64,000 nt of DNA from DASUPK01 sp963743575 (GTDB taxonomy: Bacteria > Actinomycetota > Thermoleophilia > Solirubrobacterales > 70-9): assembly GCA_963743575.1 (NCBI GenBank), contig CAVUQC010000007.1:930001-994000 (forward strand), given 5' to 3'. The notes below the pieces were generated by a model. It did no database searches. It was given only the letters and a program-made list of their open reading frames with translations, and was not told the DNA's origin. The translations under genes and the position numbers were made by a program. Below are positions 7,969-16,150 of the stretch, piece after piece; position 1 is the stretch's first letter, and each line of letters begins with the position of its first letter.

Positions 7969-8547
7969 TTATTTGCGGACGCGCTCGCGAAAGTTCAGGT
8001 AGAAGCGGCTCGCGGTCGGCTCCGCCTGGCCCTGGTACTTGCTGCCCGCCTCGCTGGCGCCATAGGCGTGCTCCACGGGGGCGTCCATTCGCATGAAGGA
8101 GATCTGCCCGATCGGCATGCCGTGGTAGATCGTGATCGGAAGGGTGGCGAGGTTGGAGAGCTCGAGGGTGAGGTTGCCCTCGAAACCGGGGTCGACGAAC
8201 CCGGCCGTTGAGTGGATCACGAGGCCGAGCCGCCCCAGCGAGCTCTTGCCCTCCAGGCGGGCCACCAGGTCGTCTGGAAGGCGGACCCGCTCCAGGGTCT
8301 GGCCGAGGACGAACTCGCCGGGATGAAGCACGAAGGGCTCGTCCTCCTCCACCGTGACGAGCTCGGTGAGGTTCTCCATCGGCTCGCGCACGTCGATGTA
8401 GGGGTAGCGGGAATTGTTGAAGACCCGGAAGCTTCGATCCACGCGCATATCGACGCTCGAGGGCTGGACGAGCGACTCGTCGTAGGGGTCGAAGACGAGC
8501 CGGCCGGCGGCCACCTCCTCCTTGATCGTCCGATCGCTCAGGACCAC
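7969..8547 (-). CDS. dcd: dCTP deaminase (possibly bifunctional with dUTPase)
   Basis: Converts dCTP to dUTP, and in actinobacteria often directly to dUMP, feeding dTMP synthesis; homotrimer. 192 residues, GTG start. Seen: N-terminal VLSDRTIKEEVAAGRLVF, EGKSSLGRLGLVIHSTAGFV with catalytic Ser/Arg and the trimer-interface region, DPGFEGNLTLELSN with the catalytic Glu, and the C-terminal KYQGQAEPTASR that covers the nucleotide. Whether it is bifunctional cannot be decided by eye. It sits 54 bases downstream of nothing on its strand, with its own divergent upstream region. Confidence 0.94.
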   Translation of the reverse strand: MVLSDRTIKEEVAAGRLVFDPYDESLVQPSSVDMRVDRSFRVFNNSRYPYIDVREPMENLTELVTVEEDEPFVLHPGEFVLGQTLERVRLPDDLVARLEGKSSLGRLGLVIHSTAGFVDPGFEGNLTLELSNLATLPITIYHGMPIGQISFMRMDAPVEHAYGASEAGSKYQGQAEPTASRFYLNFRERVRK

Positions 8548-8568
8548 CGATCCAGTCTATTCCGGGCG

Positions 8569-8589
8569 TGGGCGGCTCAGCCGCGCCCA
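8569..8589. promoter_or_regulatory. GC-rich hairpin in the divergent dcd upstream region
   Basis: TGGGCGGCTCAGCCGCGCCCA forms a perfect GCGGCT/AGCCGC stem with a tight loop plus an outer TGGGC/GCCCA pair separated by one bulged G. It lies between dcd (minus) and the zinc-ribbon gene (plus). Role unknown; a leader hairpin or operator is possible. Confidence 0.4.
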
Positions 8590-8697
8590 CCGCGAGCGTA
8601 ATCGTGAAAACGGCCCCGTATGCAGGAAATTGGGGTTATTTCCGCGCGCACGAAAAGCCTCACTTTTGGCCTAAAGGTCACGCGTCAGAGGCCCGAT

Positions 8698-9060
8698 ATG
8701 TCCTCCACGATGGCAGTACCAAAGCGGACACACACCGAAACCCGAGTCGATACCGGACAGCGTTCCGCCGAGGGAATGCACGCCTGCCCCAGCTGCTCCT
8801 CCATCCTGGTCCAGCCGGTCACCTGGCACGAGCAGGGCGACGGCGCCTGGAACGTCGAGCTCCGTTGCCCCGAGTGCGAGTGGTGGGGCCGCAACACCTA
8901 TGGCCAGGTCGAGGTCGACAGCTACGACGAGGAACTGGATCGCGGCGGTCAGGAGCTGATCGAGGACCTTCGCTCGCTCACCCGGGCGAACATGGAGGAG
9001 GAGGCCGATCGGTTCGCCATGGCGCTCGACAGCGACTGCATCCTCCCCGAAGACTTCTAG
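8698..9060 (+). CDS. Zinc-ribbon protein of unknown function
   Basis: About 120 residues. Two Cys pairs, HACPSCSS and LRCPECEWWGR, separated by about 27 residues form a likely zinc ribbon. An acidic helical C-terminal half follows (EELDRGGQELIEDLRSLT, ANMEEEADRF) and ends LPEDF. Start: ATG 8698 has AGAGGC upstream; 8710 and the far upstream 8620 are alternatives. The pattern looks like a lineage-restricted conserved protein, perhaps a transcription or nucleic-acid-binding accessory; I do not recognise a named family. Confidence 0.55.
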   Translation: MSSTMAVPKRTHTETRVDTGQRSAEGMHACPSCSSILVQPVTWHEQGDGAWNVELRCPECEWWGRNTYGQVEVDSYDEELDRGGQELIEDLRSLTRANMEEEADRFAMALDSDCILPEDF

Positions 9061-9106
9061 CGCGAGTCACCCAAGTACCACTCCAACAACGAGTCACCTC
9101 CCTGCA

Positions 9107-9134
9107 GTCAACGGCCCCGTCAGGGGTCGTTGAC
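9107..9134. terminator. Hairpin after the zinc-ribbon gene
   Basis: GTCAACGGCCCC-GTCA-GGGGTCGTTGAC, a near-perfect stem of about 12 bp with one mismatch and a 4-base loop. It lies between two convergent genes (zinc-ribbon, plus; polyprenyl synthase, minus). No T-tract follows on either strand, as is common for terminators in high-GC actinobacteria. Confidence 0.55.
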
Positions 9135-9186
9135 GTTGAGGAGAGAGTGGAGCGAAGCGGAACCCAATTGATGCTGGACCCCGTCC

Positions 9187-10167
9187 CTATGCGTACCGCT
9201 CCACCACCCCGTCCGCGACCATGCCGAGCAACTCCCGCTCCTCGCCGGTGAAGTCGGGCGAGGAGAGGATCTCCTTGGCGCGCCGGATCCCATCCTTGGC
9301 GCGCTCGCGAACCTCGTCCAGCGCGGGCGTGGCCGCGATCCGGTCGCAGAGCGCCTCGGCCGCGTCCTGATCGAGCCCCCGCAGCTCCGCATTCCGGAGG
9401 CCCGGATCGAGCCTCCGAGCCAGGATCAGCGGCAGCGTCACCGTCCCGTCGAGCAGGTCGGTGCCTCGTGCCTTGCCGGTCCGCTCAGGGGGGCCGGTGA
9501 CGTCAAGGACATCGTCAAGCAGCTGGAAGGCTAGACCGATCTCCCGGCCGAAGGAGGCGAGCTCCTCGACGCCGGAACGCCTGGACGAGATGCGGCCGAG
9601 ACGGCAGGCGGACTCGAAGAGACGGGCCGTCTTCAGAGAGCAGCGCTCGAGATAGCGCTCCTCTGTGATCGAGGTGTCGAAGGCGTCGTGGCGCTGGGCG
9701 AGCTCCCCGAGGGCCAGTGCCACCGACGCCGAGCTCAGCTCGGCGACCTCGGCCTCGCCGCCATCCACGGCGAGCTCGGCGAAGGCGCGGGAGAAGAGCA
9801 GGTCGCCGACCCCGACCGCCCGGTCTCGGCCTGACCGGGCGACCACCGTGGGGCGGCCCCGCCGCACCGGGGCGCCGTCGAGCACGTCGTCGTGGACCAG
9901 GGTGGCCATGTGGACCATCTCCACGGCGGTGGCGACCCGCACGGCCCGGTCGCCGACGCCATCCCCGGCAGCCATCAGGACCAACAGGGGCCGCATTCGC
10001 TTGCCCCCGGCGGTCAGGGTGGCCTCGGCCTCCTCGCCCAAGCGCGGGCCGTAGCCGCCGGAGCGCTCGGCGAGGCGGCTCTCCACTTCGGCCATCCGCG
10101 CAGGGAGCCAGGCGCTGGCGGCGTCCATCACGGCGGTCACGGGGGGTGGGATGGAGGAGCGCGTCAT
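9187..10167 (-). CDS. hepT: Long-chain trans-polyprenyl diphosphate synthase (HepT-like)
   Basis: Elongates isoprenoid diphosphates for the menaquinone side chain. 326 residues. Seen: first aspartate-rich motif in HDDVLDGAPVRRGRPT, GVGDLLFSRAF, LKTARLFESACRLG with the conserved Lys-Thr, and second aspartate motif FQLLDDVLDVTG. The menG start overlaps by 4 bases, so the two genes are translationally coupled. With menG this recalls the hepS-menG-hepT operon of Bacillus, and a HepS-like gene lies at 13149. Chain length cannot be read from sequence with confidence. Confidence 0.9.
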   Translation of the reverse strand: MTRSSIPPPVTAVMDAASAWLPARMAEVESRLAERSGGYGPRLGEEAEATLTAGGKRMRPLLVLMAAGDGVGDRAVRVATAVEMVHMATLVHDDVLDGAPVRRGRPTVVARSGRDRAVGVGDLLFSRAFAELAVDGGEAEVAELSSASVALALGELAQRHDAFDTSITEERYLERCSLKTARLFESACRLGRISSRRSGVEELASFGREIGLAFQLLDDVLDVTGPPERTGKARGTDLLDGTVTLPLILARRLDPGLRNAELRGLDQDAAEALCDRIAATPALDEVRERAKDGIRRAKEILSSPDFTGEERELLGMVADGVVERYA

Positions 10168-10913
10168 GCGGCCTTGATGGCGCTGTGGATGGCGATAATC
10201 CCTCCCGCGAGCAGGAGCCAGCGAATCTCGTCAAAGCCGGCGGTGTCGATCATCTCCGCCAGCCGCTGAGGCTCGGGAAAGCTCCGCACGGAGTCGGGCA
10301 GGTAGCTGTAGGCCTCCGAGTCGCCCGCGAACGACCCGATCACCGGGATCAGCCTGTCGAACCAGAGCGAGTAGAAGCTCGCGAGGGGCTCCCGCTGCGG
10401 ACGCGTGATCTCCAGGATCACGAGGCGCCCGCCTGGTCGCAGGACCCGGGCCATCTCGGAGAGGCCCCGCGGGAGGTCCGCGAGGTTGCGAGCGCCGAAT
10501 CCGATCGTCACAGCATCGAAGCTCCCATCACCGTACGGAAGCTCGAGGGCATCCGCCCAGCCGAACTCCACCGGCAGCCCCTCCTCCCCGCTCTTGCCCC
10601 GAGCCAAGTCGAGCATCGCCTCGGAGAAGTCGCTGCCCACGACGCGCCCATCGGGCCCGATCCGGCGCCGCAGCGCAAGCGCGAGGTCGCCCGTGCCGGT
10701 GCAGAGATCGAGTGCGTCGGATCCCGGGCCGACCTCCGCGCGGTCCACGGCGCGCTCGCGCCACTCGTGATGGAGCCCAGCGGTCATCGCCGAGTTCATC
10801 AGGTCGTAGACGCCCGAGATCCGGTCGAACATGCCGCGGACCTCGCTGGCGAACTCCTCCGAATCCCTCCGGGGGGTGCCGCTCTCGGCCTCGGTGCCGG
10901 ACGAGACACTCAT
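10164..10913 (-). CDS. menG: Demethylmenaquinone methyltransferase
   Basis: SAM-dependent C-methylation that makes menaquinone from demethylmenaquinone (UbiE/MenG family). 249 residues. Seen: N-terminal VRGMFDRISGVYDLMNSAMT typical of the family, SAM motif ALDLCTGTGDLALAL, acidic VVGSDFSEAMLDLA, ALELPYGDGSFDAVTIGFGARNL and LRPGGRLVILEITRP. Coupled to the polyprenyl synthase by a 4-base overlap. The cytochrome bc genes lie upstream on the same strand, linking quinone making and quinone oxidation. Confidence 0.93.
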   Translation of the reverse strand: MSVSSGTEAESGTPRRDSEEFASEVRGMFDRISGVYDLMNSAMTAGLHHEWRERAVDRAEVGPGSDALDLCTGTGDLALALRRRIGPDGRVVGSDFSEAMLDLARGKSGEEGLPVEFGWADALELPYGDGSFDAVTIGFGARNLADLPRGLSEMARVLRPGGRLVILEITRPQREPLASFYSLWFDRLIPVIGSFAGDSEAYSYLPDSVRSFPEPQRLAEMIDTAGFDEIRWLLLAGGIIAIHSAIKAA

Positions 10914-10955
10914 CGTTGCGAGATTAGGCGATCGGGGTCGCCGAGCCGCGGCCGT

Positions 10956-11657
10956 CTAGTTCAGCGAGGCGAGGTACGCCGTCAGCGCCTGGAACTTGGC
11001 GGGCGGGAGTCCGGCGTAGGACGGCATGATGCTCGGGCCGACCTGCAGCGAGCGTGCGATCGCGTTTCTCGGGATCCGCGCACCGATTTGGGTCAGCTCG
11101 GGGCCCGGGCCGTCATTGCCGTTGTCTCCCAGCCTGTGGCAGGCCAGGCAGCCCGATTGGGCGACCACCTCCTTGCCGGGCTCGAGGGCGGCCGAGGTCT
11201 TCAGGTCGACCTGGCTCGGGGGGCCGGCGGTGGCGCCCAGGAAGGTCAGATACGCCATCCCGATGATCGTCAGGATCCCCGCCGTGGTGGCGATCGGCCT
11301 GCGCTCGGGGCGCCTCTCCGCGTTGCGGTCGTAGAACGGCAGGAGCAGCAGCAGGACCATGAAGAGGGTCGGCAAGCCGATGGTCGCGATCGGCACGGCC
11401 CACGGCGGCTTGATCACCCTGAGCAGCTCGAAGAGGAAGAAGAAGTACCACTCCGGTCGCGGCGTGTAGGTGGTCGTGGTCGGGTCGACCTTCGGACCCT
11501 GCTCCGCGCCCAGGAGGATCGAGAGCCCGACGATCACGAGCGCGACGACGAGCATCATCACCGTGTCCTTCATGACCGCGTACGGGAAGAACGGCTTGCC
11601 CTTCTTCTTCAGGACCTCGTAGTCGCGGAGGTACTCCTCCTTCTCGCGGCGGTTCAC
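10956..11657 (-). CDS. qcrC: Cytochrome bc complex subunit: subunit IV fused to cytochrome c
   Basis: 233 residues. The N-terminal half is the C-terminal part of cytochrome b (subunit IV), with three helices and the quinol-site PRPEWYFFFLFELLRVI. The C-terminal part is a membrane-tethered cytochrome c: heme-binding SGCLACHRLG, GPELTQIG, and an IMPSYAG methionine ligand. This split b6/subunit IV-c layout matches Bacillus-type QcrC, not the diheme QcrC of typical actinobacteria. GTG start with a good AAGGAGG-type site. 4-base overlap with qcrB. Confidence 0.9.
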   Translation of the reverse strand: MNRREKEEYLRDYEVLKKKGKPFFPYAVMKDTVMMLVVALVIVGLSILLGAEQGPKVDPTTTTYTPRPEWYFFFLFELLRVIKPPWAVPIATIGLPTLFMVLLLLLPFYDRNAERRPERRPIATTAGILTIIGMAYLTFLGATAGPPSQVDLKTSAALEPGKEVVAQSGCLACHRLGDNGNDGPGPELTQIGARIPRNAIARSLQVGPSIMPSYAGLPPAKFQALTAYLASLN

Positions 11658-12460
11658 CCGACCTCCTCCTTGGGGAGGGACTTGGGACGGTCAACCTTCT
11701 GCCAGGGCGGCGCCGTCGTACCGAGCTTGACGACGAGGTAGAGGTGCGCCCCGATCAGGGCGATGATCAACCCGGGCACTAAGAGCATGTGGATCGCGTA
11801 AAACCGCGACAGCGTGGTGGCGCCGATCTCCGGGCCGGCGCGCAGGAAGTCGGCGAGGTAGGGACCGACCACCGGCCCGGTGCCGGTGATGTTGTTGGCG
11901 ACGATCGTCGCCCAGTATGAGCGCTGGTCGAAGGGCAGCAGGTAGCCGGTCAGCCCCATGACCAGCGTCAGGATGATCAGGACCACGCCGATCACCCAGT
12001 TGAGCTCCCGCGGGTACTTGTAGGCGCCGAAGAAGAAGGTGCGCCCCATGTGCAGGAAGATGCAGACGATCATCACCGAGGCGCCCCACTTGTGCATGCC
12101 GCGGACGAACTCGCCCAACCAGACGTCGTTGGTCAGGTGGGTTATCGACCCGTACGCCTGGGTCGGGGACGGCGTGTAGTACATCGCCAGGAAGACGCCG
12201 GTCAGGGCCTGGAAGGTGAAGGCGAAGAGGGTGGCGGAGCCGAGGGTGTAGAACCAGTTGGTGCCCTTGGGTACCTTGCGGAAGAGCATTCCCGTGAGGA
12301 AGCTCGAGCCACCTAAGCGCTCGTCGACCCAGTCGAGCGTGCCCTTGCCGGCCTCCTTGGCAACCTCCGCTGGCCCGGCTCCGTTTCCGTTGGCGCCATT
12401 GCTGCGCTCGCCCGGCTTGGCGGGACGGCTCAGCGGTCCTGGCTTTGGAAGCTGCGGCAC
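11654..12460 (-). CDS. qcrB: Cytochrome b6-type subunit of menaquinol:cytochrome c reductase
   Basis: 268 residues. Four helices carry the two b-hemes: His residues in GMHKWGASVMIVCIFLHMGR and in FYAIHMLLVPGLIIALIGAHL. GYLLPFDQRSYWATIVA is the Qo-site region. A hydrophilic N-terminal extension of about 45 residues rich in Pro, Gly and Asn precedes the first helix. GTG start with GGAGAG upstream. Overlaps qcrC by 4 bases and follows the Rieske gene by 9. Confidence 0.93.
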   Translation of the reverse strand: MPQLPKPGPLSRPAKPGERSNGANGNGAGPAEVAKEAGKGTLDWVDERLGGSSFLTGMLFRKVPKGTNWFYTLGSATLFAFTFQALTGVFLAMYYTPSPTQAYGSITHLTNDVWLGEFVRGMHKWGASVMIVCIFLHMGRTFFFGAYKYPRELNWVIGVVLIILTLVMGLTGYLLPFDQRSYWATIVANNITGTGPVVGPYLADFLRAGPEIGATTLSRFYAIHMLLVPGLIIALIGAHLYLVVKLGTTAPPWQKVDRPKSLPKEEVG

Positions 12461-12469
12461 TCGGCTCTC

Positions 12470-13156
12470 CTACGGCGGCGGCGGCACGGAGGGCCGCGGC
12501 GGGTAGAGGTAGTTCCAGACGCCACCGGTGAACTCACCCGGATCCCGGGCTCGCACCGGATCGAAGTTGTTCGTCACGCTGTAGCGCGCGCCGACCTCGA
12601 CCTGGCCGTTGGTCACGCGGGTCTGAAAGCGGTCGAGCGGCCGGACCGGCGGGCCGCCGATGCGCTCGCCGAGGAATCCATAGACCCCGCCGTGGCACGG
12701 GCAGATGAAGTTCTTGGCGGCCTGCACGAAGCGCACGGGGCAACCGAGATGCGCGCAGCGCGTCGTGATCGCGATGTACTGGTTCGGGGACTCCTGCTCG
12801 TATCCGTTCGGCAGCCCGGTCAGGGTTGGATCGCCCTGCCGCACGTAGACCGTGGTCTTGCCGGTCTCCCCGATGTCCTGCACCGCCGTGATCACCACCG
12901 GCCGATAGGTGTCGGGCGTGAAGTCCGAGACCGAGCCGACCGCCTGCCAGGGCTCATCCTCCTGCTCGAAGAGGGGCGCGGCGGCGAACCCGATCGCGGG
13001 CAGCACGATCGCGGCGCCGGCGAGACCTCCGATCGCCTGCACGGCGACCGTGAAGGCGGTCCGGCGGTTCATGGACTCGCCTTCGAAGTAGCCCGCAGGA
13101 TCGGAGCTCGGAAGCTCCTTCGGCGCCCCCTGCTTGTTGTTTCCCTCTTCAGCCAC
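12470..13156 (-). CDS. qcrA: Rieske 2Fe-2S protein of the bc complex
   Basis: 228 residues. After a cytosolic N-terminus a single helix (about 35-60) anchors the protein. The 2Fe-2S ligands are CAHLGC and CPCHGG, with the disulfide Cys in each motif. The N-terminus contains MNRRTAF just before the helix, compatible with Tat export, and tatAC lie in the same window. Gene order qcrA-qcrB-qcrC on the minus strand matches the electron path from menaquinol to cytochrome c. The gene starts inside the 3' end of the upstream open frame by 8 bases. Confidence 0.92.
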   Translation of the reverse strand: MAEEGNNKQGAPKELPSSDPAGYFEGESMNRRTAFTVAVQAIGGLAGAAIVLPAIGFAAAPLFEQEDEPWQAVGSVSDFTPDTYRPVVITAVQDIGETGKTTVYVRQGDPTLTGLPNGYEQESPNQYIAITTRCAHLGCPVRFVQAAKNFICPCHGGVYGFLGERIGGPPVRPLDRFQTRVTNGQVEVGARYSVTNNFDPVRARDPGEFTGGVWNYLYPPRPSVPPPP

Positions 13157-13754
13157 GGTCTGAGACGTCTTCGGCGGCGAAGCCTATCGAGTCGGCTGCC
13201 ACGGCCAGCGCATCGCTCATGCCCGCCTCGCGGGCTGTTTTGGTAGTGCTCCGGACCAGCCGATCGGCCGCGTCCGGCTCCGAGCGGCGTACCGCCTCCT
13301 TCGCCCGCTCATGCTCCTCGGTCGCTCCAGCGCCCACCGCGACCGCGGCGGCGAGCCAGAGGGCATCTGCCTCGATCGACCCGTCACCGTTCTCCGCATG
13401 CACCTGGGCCGAGAGGCTGATCAGGTCGGCAAGCTCCCTGACCGCCGCCAGATCGCCGCGATCGGCGAGCTTCTCGAGGCCGAGCGCGTACAGGTAGTCG
13501 CCGGCCAGCAGGCGAAGGTCGCCATCGGCCCCCTGGATCAGCCTCGGCTGCTCGTAGTGGAGCAGGTAGCCCTCCCTGATCGCCTCGATCAGGACGGTGT
13601 ACTCGTCCGCCGCGCCCTCCGCACGGGGGCCCGAGGCGGCGAGGGCGCCGAGCGCCGGCTCGTCCTCCGCGTCGCGGACATAGGGGGAGATCACGTTCTC
13701 ACCGTCGCGCAGCAGCGTCGACAGAGAGGCGAGGGAGGTTGATGTCGTGTCCAT
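13149..13754 (-). CDS. Helical protein, possible HepS-like (component I) polyprenyl synthase subunit
   Basis: 201 residues, all-alpha in appearance. The central DLRLLAGDYLYALGLEKLA followed by RGDLAAVRELADLI recalls the LAGDY region of heptaprenyl diphosphate synthase component I (HepS) and of inactive prenyl synthase folds. No aspartate-rich catalytic motif is present. A partner hepT and menG lie downstream across the bc genes, the set that forms one operon in Bacillus. The assignment is inference from one motif and context; otherwise a conserved protein of unknown function. It overlaps qcrA by 8 bases. Confidence 0.55.
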   Translation of the reverse strand: MDTTSTSLASLSTLLRDGENVISPYVRDAEDEPALGALAASGPRAEGAADEYTVLIEAIREGYLLHYEQPRLIQGADGDLRLLAGDYLYALGLEKLADRGDLAAVRELADLISLSAQVHAENGDGSIEADALWLAAAVAVGAGATEEHERAKEAVRRSEPDAADRLVRSTTKTAREAGMSDALAVAADSIGFAAEDVSDRG

Positions 13755-13781
13755 GCGTCCTACCGAGATTAGAGCGGCGGG

Positions 13782-15050
13782 TCAGCGGATGGCCTGCTGG
13801 AAGGCCTCCGCCGCCGCGTCGATCGTCCGGTCGATCGACGCCTCGTCGTGGGCGAGCGAGGGAAACCAGGCCTCGAACTGCGAGGCGGGCGGGTAGACGC
13901 CCCGATCCAGCAGGGCCCGGCAGAAGCGGGCGTACGCCTCGGTGTCGCAGGCCTGCGCCCCCGCGAAGTCCTGCACGGGGTCGGCGCTGAAGAAGACAGT
14001 GAGCAGGCCCGGGACGCTCGCCACCTGGACCGGCAGGCCGTCCGCCACCCGGCGGAGGCCGGTGGCGAGCCGGGTCGTGGCCGACTCGAGCCCCACGTAG
14101 GCAGCGCCGTCGAGCTTGCGCAGGGTGGCCAGGCCGGCCGCCACGGCGAGCGGGTTGCCGGAGAGCGTCCCGGCCTGGTAGACGTCGCCGGCCGGGACGA
14201 TGCGCTCCATCAGCTCGCGACTGCCGCCGTACGCGGCTGCCGGGAGACCCCCTCCGATCACCTTCCCCATCACGGTCAGGTCCGCCTCGACTCCGAGCAG
14301 CTCCTGCGCTCCTCCTCGGGCAACGCGGAATCCGCTGATCACCTCGTCGAGAATCAGCAGCGACCCTGCCTCGGCGGTCGCCTCTCGCACCGCCTCGAGG
14401 AACCCGGGGGCTGGCGGGACCACCCCCATGTTCGCCGGAATGGGCTCGGCTATCACCGCCGCCGGGCGCCCTCGCGCGATCGCCTCGAGGACCGCCTCCT
14501 GCTCGTTCCAGGGGACGATCACCGTGTCGGAGGCCTGCGCTTCGGTGACGCCGGGGCTCGCCGGGACACCCGCGGTGGCAAGCCCGGAGCCACCCTCGGC
14601 GAGCAGGCCGTCCACGTGGCCGTGGTACGCCCCGGCGAACTTCATCACCGTCGTGCGGCCGGTGACGGCGCGCGCGAGCCGCAGCGCCGACATCGTCGCC
14701 TCGGTGCCCGAGCTGGTCATGCGGACCATCTCGACGCTCGCAAAGCGTTCGACGACGTCCGACGCCAGCTCCACCTCGCCGGCTGTCGGGGCCCCATAGC
14801 TCGTGCCCCGCCCGGCGGCCTTGCGGACGGCCTCCACCACCAGCGGATGGGCGTGGCCGAGGATCAGCGGGCCCCACGAGGAGACCCAGTCGACATACCG
14901 ATTCCCGTCAACGTCCCAGATGTAGGCCCCCTCCCCGTGGTCGATGAAGATCGGGTCACGCCCGATCGAACGCATCGCCCGCACCGGGGAGTTCACTCCT
15001 CCGGGCATCACCCCCAGAGCCTGCCGGTACAGCTCCTCGGAGCGGCTTAT
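13782..15050 (-). CDS. hemL: Glutamate-1-semialdehyde 2,1-aminomutase, probable ATA start
   Basis: PLP enzyme converting glutamate-1-semialdehyde to 5-aminolevulinate. 422 residues from the proposed start. Seen: MPGGVNSPVRAM, SSGTEATMSALRLAR, FAGAYHGHVDG, LLILDEVISGFR and the PLP lysine in TVMGKVIGGGLP. No ATG, GTG or TTG lies at the expected N-terminus: the next canonical in-frame start (about 15338) is deep inside the upstream gene. The proposed ATA at 15050 overlaps that gene's TAA as ATAA and has GGAG 5 bases upstream; a CTG six codons upstream is the alternative. Part of a heme gene set with hemB. Confidence 0.9.
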   Translation of the reverse strand: MSRSEELYRQALGVMPGGVNSPVRAMRSIGRDPIFIDHGEGAYIWDVDGNRYVDWVSSWGPLILGHAHPLVVEAVRKAAGRGTSYGAPTAGEVELASDVVERFASVEMVRMTSSGTEATMSALRLARAVTGRTTVMKFAGAYHGHVDGLLAEGGSGLATAGVPASPGVTEAQASDTVIVPWNEQEAVLEAIARGRPAAVIAEPIPANMGVVPPAPGFLEAVREATAEAGSLLILDEVISGFRVARGGAQELLGVEADLTVMGKVIGGGLPAAAYGGSRELMERIVPAGDVYQAGTLSGNPLAVAAGLATLRKLDGAAYVGLESATTRLATGLRRVADGLPVQVASVPGLLTVFFSADPVQDFAGAQACDTEAYARFCRALLDRGVYPPASQFEAWFPSLAHDEASIDRTIDAAAEAFQQAIR

Positions 15051-16150
15051 GAGTGCTCCGCCTCCCAGCGCGCGTAGTCGTCGGTGAAGTAGTGGAGGCG
15101 GATCTTCTTGAACTCGGTGGAGGAGTAGAGGACGGCACGATCGGATCCATGCAGGTCGTGCTCGTCGGCGATCCGGTCCAGGACCGCGTCGCATTCCTCC
15201 TTGGAGCGGCCGTGGGCCATGGTGAAGACGCTGTAGGGCCAGTCCGCATAGGTCGGGCGCTGGTAGCAATGCGAGATGCCGCGGACGGCGGCCATGCGAC
15301 CACCGACCTCCATGATCTTCTCCTCCGGCACCTTCCACACGCCCATCCCGTTCGCCGAGAACCCGGCGCGGCGGTGGTAGAGGATCGCGGCGACGCGGCG
15401 CAGGATCTTGCGATCGACCATGCCCCGCAGATGGTCGAGCAGGTCGTGGGTGCTCATCCCGGTCTCGGCCGCGGCTGCGTCATAGGGGCGGTCGGTGACC
15501 TCCATCGGCCCCTGCAGAGCGCGGATCACCGCGACGTCGGTCTCGTCGTAGGGCTGGCGATCCAGTTCCCGTGGGGGCGCGGCCTCGATCTCCTTGGAGA
15601 GCTCCTCGGTTCCGCCCTCCATCTCCAGGTTCATGTTGATCTTGAACAGCTGGAGGGTGGGCAGCTGCCGGATCGACTCGGCGCCCGTGAGGCGCTGGAG
15701 CAATTCGAGCGTTCCCTCGAGTCCCAGCCCCGAATCGGGGGGCGTCGCGATCGTGAACCAGAGGTTGAACTCGTGGGTGCGCAGGTAGTTGTGCGAGACG
15801 CCTGGATGCGAGTTGATGATCTGGGCGGCGCGGTGCGGGTTCTCCGAGTCCACCTTGGCGGCCACCAGCATGGAGCTGTAGCCCAGAGCGCGGGTATCGA
15901 AGATCGGGGTGATCTCGCGGATGATCCGCCCGTCCAGCAGCCGTTGGGTGCGCTCCTTGACGTCTGCGGGATCGAGCTCCGCCTCCGCGGCGATCAGCTC
16001 GAAGGGCTCCGGCTCGAGGGGATACCTCGACTGGAGCAGGTTCATCAGGTGCTTGTCCGTGTCGTCGAGCGGGATCGCCGCCCCGCCGGCGCGCGAACGG
16101 AGCTTGGGTGTCGCCGCGGCGGTCGTGATCCCGTCGTCCGGCCTATTCAC
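15047..16150 (-). CDS. Fused AhbA-AhbB-type siroheme decarboxylase (Lrp/AsnC fold)
   Basis: 367 residues made of two tandem Lrp/AsnC-like halves (about 20-180 and 195-367), each with a winged helix and a C-terminal alpha-beta domain. The signatures are those of siroheme decarboxylases (AhbA/AhbB, NirDLGH): RTHEFNLWFTIATP and LPTLQLFKINMNLEM in half one, YADWPYSVFTMAHGR in half two. GTG start overlaps the hemB stop as GTGA, so it is coupled to heme synthesis. The reaction would be siroheme to didecarboxysiroheme, for alternative heme or heme d1. No ahbC, ahbD or other nir gene is visible. A heme-responsive regulator is the alternative. Confidence 0.8.
   Translation of the reverse strand: MNRPDDGITTAAATPKLRSRAGGAAIPLDDTDKHLMNLLQSRYPLEPEPFELIAAEAELDPADVKERTQRLLDGRIIREITPIFDTRALGYSSMLVAAKVDSENPHRAAQIINSHPGVSHNYLRTHEFNLWFTIATPPDSGLGLEGTLELLQRLTGAESIRQLPTLQLFKINMNLEMEGGTEELSKEIEAAPPRELDRQPYDETDVAVIRALQGPMEVTDRPYDAAAAETGMSTHDLLDHLRGMVDRKILRRVAAILYHRRAGFSANGMGVWKVPEEKIMEVGGRMAAVRGISHCYQRPTYADWPYSVFTMAHGRSKEECDAVLDRIADEHDLHGSDRAVLYSSTEFKKIRLHYFTDDYARWEAEHS

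Noticed and set aside
9135..9186. Possible degenerate repeat copy (GGAGCGAAGCGGAA region)
   Set aside because: Only a short GCTTCGCTC-like match on the minus strand; neither edge of the element is present.
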